From the NCBI GenBank assembly GCA_021779665.1, contig JAJYAG010000056.1, positions 1 to 35,563 of the forward strand: DNA of 35,563 nt, read 5' to 3'. Made by a program: the position numbers and the translations under genes. This document shows positions 10,301 through 15,917 of the stretch, in pieces. The DNA comes from Bacteroidota bacterium (lineage in GTDB: Bacteria; Bacteroidota; Bacteroidia; Bacteroidales; JAAUTT01). Numbering within the stretch: position 1 is the stretch's first letter; the number at the start of each line of letters is the position of its first letter. Under the pieces are notes generated by a model. The model saw only the letters and a list, made by a program, of their open reading frames with translations, searched no databases and was not told where the DNA came from.

Positions 10301-12031
10301 ATCCTGAACAGTGCCAAAAACTTTATTTACGGAAGCATTATAATCCGCAATCAGATGCAGGTAAACTATTTTATTATTTAGTTGATTTAGAATTCTTAGT
10401 TCAAAATCCAGGCTTTTGGTGCCGTTAACAAGTAATTCCAATACACTGTTAAATACTTTTTGGTTTTCAGGAAGTGCTAGTTTACTTAGGTCATCAAAAG
10501 AGTATACTTTACTTTGTAAACCAGTTATGTACATTGTTCCTTCTGAAATGGTGACGGACTTATTCAGAAGGCTTAATTCCCAATGTCCGCTTTTTGAAAC
10601 ATATTCTGCCTTACGCAGGTTTGCTTCACTTTTCTTTAATTGTTTTTCTGCCGAACGCTGTTTGGTTTGGTCCCGAAAAACAAGAACAACCCCTATAATT
10701 TCATTATTCTCATTGCGAATGGGGGCACCGCTCTCGCTTACCGGGTATTCATTGCCATTAAGAGCAACAAGTGTGGAGTGATTTGCTGAACTAATCATAA
10801 CTCCTTCTTTTAGTACCCTGCTCACTGGGTTTTCGGATCTTAATCTGCTGTCTTCGTTTACTACAAAATATATATCATCAACATGTCTGCCCACTGCGCC
10901 TTTTTCTAACCAGCCGGTAAGTCTGGATGCCTCGCTGTTTATGTTCATTACTATTCCGAGGTTATCGGTGGTAATTACCCCATCTCCAGTGCTGTATAAT
11001 GTAGTTCTGAAACGTTCCCTTTCTTCTTTAAGTGCAAGTTCTGCACCCAGCAAACTGGTGTAAATCTCTTTTTGACGATACTTGTATATTAGTGTGATGG
11101 AAGTAAGTAACAAAATAATTAGAATACCGGTAACAATGGTATCAAAAATAGCAAAGCTGTGAAAAGAAGCCAGTACTATGTCATACTTAATCTGGGTCAG
11201 TATAAACCAGGAAGTTTCCGGAATCTGATGTAAATGGGCAATTACTCTTTCATTCAGCAGGTCTATTCCTGTGGGTTGGTTTAATTTTTTAGAAATCAAT
11301 CCATAAAGAGGATGAGAACTTTCAATTTTTTTTATTGCAGGAGAACCTTTAGAGTCGGGTTTGTTGTTTAGAGCAAAAAGTTGTTTATTTTTTTCAAAAA
11401 CCAAAAGGCTTTCGGTACTATTTTCAACTTCAGGATCGTTTCCCAATTTTGAAACAAGCTCGGGGTAAGGATTGGTGCGCAGTATAAGAGCGCCAGTCAA
11501 CTCATTTTTACTTGTAATTACTGGCGAAATAATATCAACGTACAATTTATTGTCAGAAGAGCAGGTTGAAATATTGCTAAAGGCTGCCAGCTTTGAATTT
11601 AGTACCTTTTCAAGTAACAGTACAGTAACAGAATCGAGTTCTGTGAACTCTGGATTCATTGAAAATTTAACATTACCCTTACAGTTGACAACCAAGATAT
11701 CCTGATAGGATTCATACTGGTTTATAACTCTACTGTGTTCAGCTAACTTTAGCTTTAATTCGTTTGAATTAGTGTTAAGGAAATTTTTAACAGTTTCTGC
11801 AAATAATGGGTTACTGGAGTAGGCTTGAGCTTTTGACAACTGGTACTGTCGCCAGGATTTGATTTGGTTTACTTTTAAAATATTTGTAATAGCTAATTCG
11901 TGAAATTGAGCATTCATTATCCTTTTACGTTCACTTTTGTAATAAAGTAAAGACGTAATTGCCAGAATAACAACGAGAGCTAGACTTGCAAGGGTAATAT
12001 CTCTCCCAACTGTTAACTTTTTCTTTAACAT
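7352..12031 (-). CDS. Giant membrane-bound multi-PAS sensor histidine kinase, module 1
   Basis: This 1559-residue NarX-type kinase is predicted in the inner membrane. TM1 is at about 12-31, then an extracytoplasmic dCache-like sensor of about 260 residues, then TM2 at about 298-316. I count eight PAS/PAC units starting near 336, 473, 590, 721, 846, 968, 1088 and 1220, several closed by a DITERK-like PAC ending. The HisKA_3 domain has phospho-His1368 in QELHDGLGPL. The HATPase has N-box CINNTLKHA (1473-1481), G1 DNGQGFD (1504-1510) and G2 GVGLLNM (1520-1526). It should phosphorylate the regulator encoded immediately downstream. The signal is unknown. The start gives a short basic N-terminus before TM1, and a GGAAG stretch lies just upstream. 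Its catalytic core is nearly identical in places to that at 21207. Confidence 0.93.
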   Translation of the reverse strand: MLKKKLTVGRDITLASLALVVILAITSLLYYKSERKRIMNAQFHELAITNILKVNQIKSWRQYQLSKAQAYSSNPLFAETVKNFLNTNSNELKLKLAEHSRVINQYESYQDILVVNCKGNVKFSMNPEFTELDSVTVLLLEKVLNSKLAAFSNISTCSSDNKLYVDIISPVITSKNELTGALILRTNPYPELVSKLGNDPEVENSTESLLVFEKNKQLFALNNKPDSKGSPAIKKIESSHPLYGLISKKLNQPTGIDLLNERVIAHLHQIPETSWFILTQIKYDIVLASFHSFAIFDTIVTGILIILLLTSITLIYKYRQKEIYTSLLGAELALKEERERFRTTLYSTGDGVITTDNLGIVMNINSEASRLTGWLEKGAVGRHVDDIYFVVNEDSRLRSENPVSRVLKEGVMISSANHSTLVALNGNEYPVSESGAPIRNENNEIIGVVLVFRDQTKQRSAEKQLKKSEANLRKAEYVSKSGHWELSLLNKSVTISEGTMYITGLQSKVYSFDDLSKLALPENQKVFNSVLELLVNGTKSLDFELRILNQLNNKIVYLHLIADYNASVNKVFGTVQDITEYKNILKDLNESRLFLEIAQDISKVGSWLYDEATHKTTWSKEMYRIFDRNPLLGEPSWNEHSLCIHPEDRRMVNAALIAAFKYGSPYNFECRIINTRGEVLWVKTIGKALPGSNGKIEKLFGTVQDISKRKKSEEALFLSKERWQNLFDNSPSAIAVYEAVDNGNDFVFTDFNNTAQQTENYKREQVIGKQLSSLFPKAEELGFLNIFRKVWRTGETEYVSPSHYVDNERDAWRENIIYKLKTGEVVAIYNDVTERMRAELQLIASEKKFRLLFESVADPILLVGLDGYILEANPVTSELLGYTLEELKKLKTIELNTDEYKPKVIERFKVLSDQGALFFETAHYSKTGSILDFEVNSRVIDYENRPVILSVYRDITKRKNAEKALRESEEKFRNLFENHSAVKMLIDPLTWQIVDANNAAANFYGWTLDELKRLKIQQINALSAEELEKRMVDVLNHSQIQFEFKHMLKNRDSKDVEVYTSLININSKQYLHSIIHDISQRKKAELALVESEYFLRKSQEVGKVGSYRLDISSGNWTGSKKSFEILGIPKENKKITNSWLEVIHPEFKTEIIDYYKIQTVKLKNRFDKEYKIIRPNDKRERWVHGVGELEFDKSGNPVAVFGTIQDITERKLSELAIIHNEKRLQSLLNSVTDYIYSVKIENGKIVESKHGEGCKTITGYSGVEFSTDPDLWISITYHADKNSVKEHLFKVLNESDIKPIEHRIVRKDGRVIWIRNTPVLNHDKNGNLTGYEGLISEITERKSLEQKILTSVVETEEQERLVFSQELHDGLGPLISAIKMYIELLSMPNSKADTRNFLNNAERLVEEASLSIREISFKLSPHILQNYGIKEALKAYAEKVQKTRIIDIRLNCNITCRLAAITETIIYRVICECINNTLKHAKATTIDMDLIFINNETLDIVYADNGQGFDVERALKEHKGVGLLNMKSRIKSINGDMQIKSQPGEGTQIKMRVKTLVED

Positions 12032-12366
12032 AACTTCTTCCTTTGATTTAATTCATTTTCAAGCCACACTTTTCTTTTGTGCCAGCTTAACCCTTCTTCA
12101 CAGAGCAAAAATCTTTTCGCGGAACCCTTTGCTTTAATTAGAACTTTTAAAATTTCAGTTCCCTCGTTTATCCATTTGCAACAATTGTAAATACGGCTGC
12201 TTAGTTTAATATTCGCTATTCTGTCAGGAGACTGATTTAAACTGTTTAAAGGTTTGAAGTATGTACAATAATGGATTTGTTTTTCATGATGTTTTCTTTT
12301 TAAACCTGAATCCCGGGATTCATCGGCACTTTTTTTTTGCTCGCAAAATAAGATAGACCTAACCAT
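12025..12366 (-). CDS. Hypothetical 113-residue protein upstream of kinase 1 (doubtful)
   Basis: A possible small gene whose end overlaps the kinase start by 7 nt. The predicted protein is basic and contains six cysteines, with no signal peptide, membrane helix or recognisable motif. For it: the overlap with the kinase looks like translational coupling, and this frame is open for 340 nt without a competing frame. Against it: no homologue comes to mind, there is no ribosome-binding site, and a 16-bp perfect palindrome (12307-12322) lies inside it. If it is not a gene, the region 12032-12756 is a 725-nt intergenic stretch. Confidence 0.3.
   Translation of the reverse strand: MVRSILFCEQKKSADESRDSGLKRKHHEKQIHYCTYFKPLNSLNQSPDRIANIKLSSRIYNCCKWINEGTEILKVLIKAKGSAKRFLLCEEGLSWHKRKVWLENELNQRKKLC
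12307..12322. promoter_or_regulatory. 16-bp perfect palindrome, possible operator
   Basis: TGAATCCCGGGATTCA is a perfect dyad about 280 nt upstream of the kinase 1 start. It could be a binding site for a dimeric regulator. By chance alone roughly half such an 8-bp half-site palindrome is expected in a window of this size, so the call is weak. Confidence 0.25.
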
Positions 12367-12756
12367 TTAACAAGAAAATGAAAACAATACACCTCAAACG
12401 GGACGAACCTTTAAATCGCCATAGCTTAGTTGAATTTAGTTACCTTTTTTTAAAAATACAATACTTTAATTTAACTGATACGAGGCTTTTGAGGAGGTGA
12501 TTGGATGAATGGATCAAAAATCCGCTTGATGATTGACTCACAGTTTCTTTAATTTGTCGGGGAAAATTATAAAAGTAACGATTTTCGCAAAAACTTTCGT
12601 TTAGGCAAACAGAAAGACATTAACTTTCGATATTCTGATATTGGAAATTATAGTTCGGATGGGACTATCATGAAACAATATTTTAATTATTATTTTAAAG
12701 CAACCTTATAGAATAGTTTTCATCTATTTTTATACTAGGTGCTAAACCTAAACTAT
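12367..12756. other. Intergenic stretch, about 390 nt
   Basis: This AT-rich divergent region lies between the kinase side and the first lipoprotein gene. No clear TAnnTTTG promoter element was found on either strand. At 12492-12500 there is AGGAGGTGA, an almost ideal Shine-Dalgarno sequence, 4 nt before an ATG (12505) that opens a 15-codon frame ending in TAA at 12550. This may be a leader peptide or a chance match. No other structure was recognised. Confidence 0.4.
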
Positions 12757-13359
12757 ATGATAAAAGCTATTGTTATTACTGGTTTTATCTTAAGTATTTT
12801 CATTTTTAATGATTGTGGTGAAATAGATTGTCCGGGTTTTCCACCCTCCTTTCTTAAATGGGCTCCTTACAACACATTGGATACTTTAAAATTTTGGGAT
12901 GGTCATAACAATTTGACCTTTTCTGTTGTGCAAAAAAGCCTTACAGGCCCACATTCTTTTAAAAAAAATTGTAAATGCGAATGTGAGGCCGATATGAGTT
13001 TTAAAGCTACCGATGAAAGCTCACAGCAAATTATTGGTTCATTTTCTGCTTTAACGAACAATGATCCACGGGAATATTATCTGGGTTGTCAATTATCTAT
13101 TCTTAGTAATGAATTCTTTTTTGGTATTACAGCTAATCAGGATAGTTTTTATTATGAAAGACAACTATATCCGATGTCAGATACGCTTATATCAGGTATA
13201 AATCACAAAATGGTTGTCTTGACCGTAGATCTGAGTAGTTCAAATGAATTACTTAATCCGGTTTTTAAAATTGGTAAGATATTTTATGTAGAAGGAATAG
13301 GGTTAATAAAATTTCAAGAGTTAGATTCTTTAAAAAAATGGGAATTAGTTGAACATTAA
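12757..13359 (+). CDS. Putative lipoprotein of unknown function
   Basis: The product is a 200-residue protein starting at the ATG at 12757; a GTG six codons earlier (12739) is also in frame but would put extra residues before the signal peptide. The N-terminus MIKAIVITGFILSIFIFNDC is hydrophobic and ends in a cysteine. It may be a type II signal peptide with a relaxed lipobox, as is common in Bacteroidota. The mature part has a cysteine cluster (NCKCECEAD), many beta-strand-like stretches and an FYVEGIGLIKF motif near the end, a type of ending I associate with small Bacteroidota surface lipoproteins. The family was not recognised. It is a single gene with no operon partner, lying in the gene-poor stretch between the two signalling modules. 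Confidence 0.7.
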   Translation: MIKAIVITGFILSIFIFNDCGEIDCPGFPPSFLKWAPYNTLDTLKFWDGHNNLTFSVVQKSLTGPHSFKKNCKCECEADMSFKATDESSQQIIGSFSALTNNDPREYYLGCQLSILSNEFFFGITANQDSFYYERQLYPMSDTLISGINHKMVVLTVDLSSSNELLNPVFKIGKIFYVEGIGLIKFQELDSLKKWELVEH

Positions 13360-13663
13360 AAATGATTTATTTTTTTAACAATTACCGGGTATTCACCCAC
13401 TTTCCCCCCAAAACCCCTGGCTATGTGGAATATATAAAATCGGCGCGTTAAGCGGATTTTGCAAATCCGCTTGAAACACTGTTGATTTTGTAAATCAACA
13501 TTATATCTCCCCAGCCTAATTCTATTAAAGAACAATGATTTTTTCAAGCATTCATGCAAAAAGAATATCAGTATCTGTCGGGAGATTATTTTGATTAAAT
13601 TAGAAAGTTTACTAACTTTCCATTGCTGGCTCAAAGATGATCACACAATTAAAGAACTGCACT
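13360..13663. other. Intergenic stretch, about 300 nt
   Basis: Apart from the twin hairpins at 13450-13500, the stretch holds AT-rich sequence with no supported gene on either strand. TATTTTG at 13587-13593 is one base short of the TAnnTTTG -7 consensus and could belong to the promoter of the following lipoprotein gene, but this is weak. Confidence 0.4.
13450..13500. repeat. Twin hairpins with a shared core
   Basis: Two adjacent perfect palindromic hairpins follow the lipoprotein gene. The first (13450-13472) has a 10-bp stem, AAGCGGATTT with AAATCCGCTT, around a TGC loop. The second (13480-13500) has a 9-bp stem, TGTTGATTT with AAATCAACA, around a TGT loop. They share the core GATTTTGYAAATC while their outer stems differ by paired changes. 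A related sequence is at 15388-15414. They may be REP-like elements; there is no T-tract after them. Confidence 0.65.
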
Positions 13664-14917
13664 ATGAAAACAACACTTACCTTTCTGGTTCTTCTAATAA
13701 TTTTATTTGGATGCAATAAAGAGAATTCTGGCAATGATGAAAAAAACAATGGAATTGTAATTAAGGGATATATTCCCGGTTCAAAAGCAAAAAGTCAACA
13801 ATTAAAATCTGGAGGATTAACTTTGGCCGATGCAAAAAAAGTACTGGTTTTCAGCAAGTATTATTATAAACTCTTCGACATTAGCGATACTACGTTTAAA
13901 GCTACTGCAGATTATGGAACCGGAGCTGCGTTAATTTTTTTAAATGACAACTATCAATATATTGGCACTCTCTCTCCTCAGGGATTAAACATACTTCCAC
14001 TCGGGAATTTAATAAATGGTGAAAATACTACCATCGATTTATCAAAATTGACTCTGGTAGGCAATAGTGTTATCCCTACTCACGATCCACTTGGTAGTGA
14101 GATCAAAATTTCACCCAAAGAAATAAATAGCCTTAAGATAATTGACGACTATTATGAAGCTATTGCCAGAAACATCGATGCAAACAGCAACAACAAGCCT
14201 GATGTATTAGAGCATAAACAAATTTTGATTTACACAATGTTGACTGTATTTGGAGGTAAATGGGGCAACAACCAAAGAGCCCCAATCGTAACCGATAGTG
14301 CACACTATTTTGTCAATTACATGGTTGAGGTTGGAGGTGGTGATAGTTTAAGTTTTAACAACAACGAAATCTCGGTTAAGGGCCCCATTGAAGAACCTTA
14401 TAATGACATCAAACTTTGGGGGTTCATGAAGGCTCCTGCTTGTGGTGGAAACAGAGGATTCATTTCTTCTTTCTGTCGTGAAGGAATTGCTGCACCGGGA
14501 GCGCCATGGGGCTCAGCATTTTTACCACTCAAGAAAGGAACATATACATTAACCTTGAATGGTAACCAGTCCTTTTCTGTTTACTATTCAAATATCAATA
14601 TGTATAGTAACTTATTTATCGTTGTTCCCACCTTACATACAAATGGCGATGGAAAGTTATCTTCAATTTCATTTGAATATAAGCTTTCTAACGGCACAAC
14701 CATTGACCCGGGGAATATGCTCACCAATGTTATGGTTCAATTTTCTGATAATCAGATGAAGCAGTTCTATGTAAACGATAAAAACAAGCTTACAACTCAA
14801 ACTGGGTTCACCGAACTCGTATTTGCTACTCCGCTCGATATTTCGCGGCTATATCAGGTTGATATTTGGTACGACGATATGCTTGGAAACCAGTATGACA
14901 TAATGTGGAGACAATAA
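13664..14917 (+). CDS. Putative surface lipoprotein of unknown function
   Basis: The product is a 417-residue protein. The ATG at 13664 is preferred over the in-frame ATG at 13637 because it gives a clean lipoprotein signal peptide, MKTTLTFLVLLIILFGC, with lipobox LFGC and lipidated Cys17. A charged, Asn-rich linker (KENSGNDEKNN) follows. Near the middle is DANSNNKPDVLE, a D-x-N-x-N-x-x-x-D loop resembling the calcium-binding loops seen in Bacteroidota surface proteins. The rest is rich in predicted beta strands, with paired Cys/Gly-rich segments (APACGGNRGF, SFCREG). It was not recognised as a member of a named family; a role at the outer membrane is inferred from the signal peptide only. 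Confidence 0.8.
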   Translation: MKTTLTFLVLLIILFGCNKENSGNDEKNNGIVIKGYIPGSKAKSQQLKSGGLTLADAKKVLVFSKYYYKLFDISDTTFKATADYGTGAALIFLNDNYQYIGTLSPQGLNILPLGNLINGENTTIDLSKLTLVGNSVIPTHDPLGSEIKISPKEINSLKIIDDYYEAIARNIDANSNNKPDVLEHKQILIYTMLTVFGGKWGNNQRAPIVTDSAHYFVNYMVEVGGGDSLSFNNNEISVKGPIEEPYNDIKLWGFMKAPACGGNRGFISSFCREGIAAPGAPWGSAFLPLKKGTYTLTLNGNQSFSVYYSNINMYSNLFIVVPTLHTNGDGKLSSISFEYKLSNGTTIDPGNMLTNVMVQFSDNQMKQFYVNDKNKLTTQTGFTELVFATPLDISRLYQVDIWYDDMLGNQYDIMWRQ

Positions 14918-15041
14918 ATTTAATCCAGGTTCGATTAATTCAACTACGAATCTGAACGTTAGTCTTAATGCGATTATAGGTCCGTATTCGCTTACTATGA
15001 TTTAGTTCCCAGAGGGAGTCAAAAATATGGGAACTATATAT

Positions 15042-15193
15042 ATTGTGCAACCTCTACGAGGTAGAAAACACCAGAATATCCAAATTCTACAATTGTGTAT
15101 CCCCTACGAGGATATAAAACAACATCGTAGATGTTGCATAATTGTAAAATTATCGAGGTATGTCTCTGAAAAACCTCGGAGAGGTTTCACAGT
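15042..15193. repeat. Nested palindrome of four hairpin modules
   Basis: A 21-nt module with the core hairpin ACCTCTACGAGGT (5-bp stem, TAC loop) occurs four times. Modules 1 and 2 are forward (15042-15062, 15092-15113), modules 3 and 4 inverted (15122-15142, 15173-15193). Modules 3 and 4 each match the reverse complement of module 1 at 18 of 21 positions. In module 3 two of the three differences are paired stem changes that keep the hairpin. Spacing is 50 nt within the first pair and 51 nt within the second, so the block is one large imperfect inverted repeat centred near 15117. It is not a CRISPR: the intervals are themselves related. Confidence 0.8.
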
Positions 15194-15261
15194 ATGTGCG
15201 GTTAAGGTTTGTCCCAACTTGTATATAGTTACCAAAAATATATATATTAATTTTTTTGAAA

Positions 15262-15294
15262 GTCTTTCAGCCTTTAAACACAAGGCTGAAAGAC
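15262..15294. repeat. Perfect 13-bp hairpin
   Basis: GTCTTTCAGCCTT pairs perfectly with AAGGCTGAAAGAC across a 7-nt loop. Three further pairs are possible past a one-base bulge. Neither strand has a T-tract after the stem, so it is not a normal intrinsic terminator. A stem of this length is not expected by chance in the window. Confidence 0.75.
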
Positions 15295-15387
15295 CTTTGA
15301 GCCCCAATAATTCAGAATATAACATCGGCATAAGTCTTTTTATATGGAAGTAAGGATAGCCAGGATAAGCGCATATGTTAAACAGCT

Positions 15388-15414
15388 GCGTTAAGCCGAT
15401 TTTGCAATCCGGTT
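15388..15414. repeat. Degenerate copy of the twin-hairpin sequence
   Basis: GCGTTAAGCCGATTTTGCAA at 15388-15407 differs by one base (C for G at position 10) from the first 20 nt of the hairpin sequence at 13446. It continues TCCGGTT, where the 13446 copy has ATCCGCT. The stem is weakened by a one-base deletion. This shows that the sequence at 13450 is a dispersed repeat. Confidence 0.6.
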
Positions 15415-15455
15415 CTTACCTTATAAAATCTTACAAATAACTTAACCATAGAAGA

Positions 15456-15521
15456 GTGTACTCAAAGTGTACTCAAAGTGTACTCAAAGCGTACTCAAAG
15501 GGTACCCAAAGGGTACTCAAA
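15456..15521. repeat. 11-bp tandem repeat, six copies
   Basis: Six head-to-tail copies of GTGTACTCAAA: copies 1-3 are identical, and 4-6 vary at positions 2 or 3, with one further change in copy 5. A broken seventh copy (GAGTA) follows. An isolated GGTACTCAAAG lies at 15871-15881, about 37 nt before the cheA 2 start. The period is close to one helical turn, so copies would face the same side of the DNA. Confidence 0.85.
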
Positions 15522-15577
15522 GAGTAAAAGAATACAAATCGTATCAATATTTATCCCTTGCATGCTCTGTAGCCCGG

Positions 15578-15655
15578 ATGAAGAGGATTTCAATCATTCT
15601 TATTTTCTATGTGCTATCCTGTGAGCATCTGAAAATCAAACATTTTAAAGAATGA
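15578..15655 (+). CDS. Micro-ORF 1, 25 residues, lipoprotein-signal-like
   Basis: The predicted peptide starts MKRISIILIFYVLSCEHLK and has all parts of a type II signal peptide: basic N-terminus, hydrophobic core, lipobox VLSC. It ends nine residues after the cysteine. It could be a genuine tiny lipoprotein or the surviving 5' end of a decayed lipoprotein gene. Its stop overlaps the start of a second micro-ORF (ATGA). Confidence 0.3.
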   Translation: MKRISIILIFYVLSCEHLKIKHFKE

Positions 15656-15714
15656 AGATTTTAATAATAAAGAGTGGATTTTTATATACCATCCTGCTTT
15701 TTCTGGCACTTTAA
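15652..15714 (+). CDS. Micro-ORF 2, 20 residues, hydrophobic
   Basis: It starts in the ATGA overlap at 15652 and encodes a 20-residue hydrophobic peptide (MKILIIKSG then FLYTILLFLAL), like a bare signal peptide or single membrane helix. A terminator-like hairpin follows 20 nt downstream. Homology was not recognised, and it may be a gene remnant. Confidence 0.22.
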   Translation: MKILIIKSGFLYTILLFLAL

Positions 15715-15733
15715 TCTTATTCCCCACCCTTTC

Positions 15734-15758
15734 GGGTAGTCGGGTTACTACCTTTTTT
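15734..15758 (+). terminator. Terminator-like hairpin upstream of cheA 2
   Basis: The stem GGTAGT/ACTACC (15735-15740 and 15747-15752) with a 6-nt loop is followed by TTTTTT (15753-15758). The same GGGT (15734-15737) can instead pair with ACCC at 15726-15729, so two exclusive structures exist, as in attenuators. It ends the micro-ORF unit or controls read-through into cheA 2, whose start is 160 nt further on. Confidence 0.55.
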
Positions 15759-15831
15759 CCAGCTTAAATTCCGTTGCTTATTCCGGCGTAATACCGGAAA
15801 ATAGGATAATGTTTACTGCATTGCCGTGCAT

Positions 15832-15839
15832 TACTTTTG
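15832..15839 (+). promoter_or_regulatory. Candidate -7 promoter element of cheA 2 operon
   Basis: TACTTTTG matches the Bacteroidota -7 consensus TAnnTTTG, 78 nt upstream of the cheA 2 start. The -33 region is poor (no TTTG at 19-21 nt upstream). If it is used, the isolated 11-mer GGTACTCAAAG (15871-15881) falls in the 5' leader. Confidence 0.4.
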
Positions 15840-15917
15840 ACTCAGGAATCAGCATAAATAGTACCTGTATGGTACTCAAAGACACTGCCGGTTCATCCGA
15901 TCTTAAAACTAAGTGGT

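Larger units (their letters stand above)
14918..15917. other. 1-kb gene-free region rich in palindromes and repeats
   Basis: No ordinary gene is supported here. In order it holds: a 7-bp stem-loop (15004-15035, AGTTCCC/GGGAACT); a 152-bp nested palindrome made of four hairpin modules (15042-15193); a 13-bp perfect hairpin (15262-15294); a degenerate copy of the twin-hairpin core (15388-15414); six 11-bp tandem repeats (15456-15521); two overlapping micro-ORFs (15578-15714); a terminator-like hairpin (15734-15758); a 6-bp stem-loop TTCCGG/CCGGAA (15781-15799); and a candidate -7 promoter element for cheA 2 (15832-15839). Confidence 0.75.

Noticed and set aside
12516-12529. AATCCGCTTGA shared with the right flank of the hairpin at 13450
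   Set aside because: Only 11 nt match and the left stem arm is missing; could be chance.
13356-13634. 92-codon open frame on the minus strand between the two lipoprotein genes
   Set aside because: It reads through the twin palindromic hairpins, has no recognisable features and looks like a by-product of non-coding DNA.
15262-15294. 13-bp hairpin as an intrinsic terminator
   Set aside because: No T-tract follows the stem on either strand.
15027-15353. 108-codon open frame on the plus strand (and a 75-codon one opposite)
   Set aside because: It lies over the four hairpin modules and the 13-bp hairpin; the predicted peptide just translates palindromes.
15042-15521. Possible CRISPR array
   Set aside because: Neither the hairpin modules nor the 11-bp repeats have unique, uniform spacers, and no cas gene is present.
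15467-15577. N-terminal part of a 62-codon frame over the 11-bp tandem repeat
   Set aside because: The repeat period is not a multiple of three and its unit variation is not codon-like; only the last 25 codons (from 15578) resemble a signal peptide.
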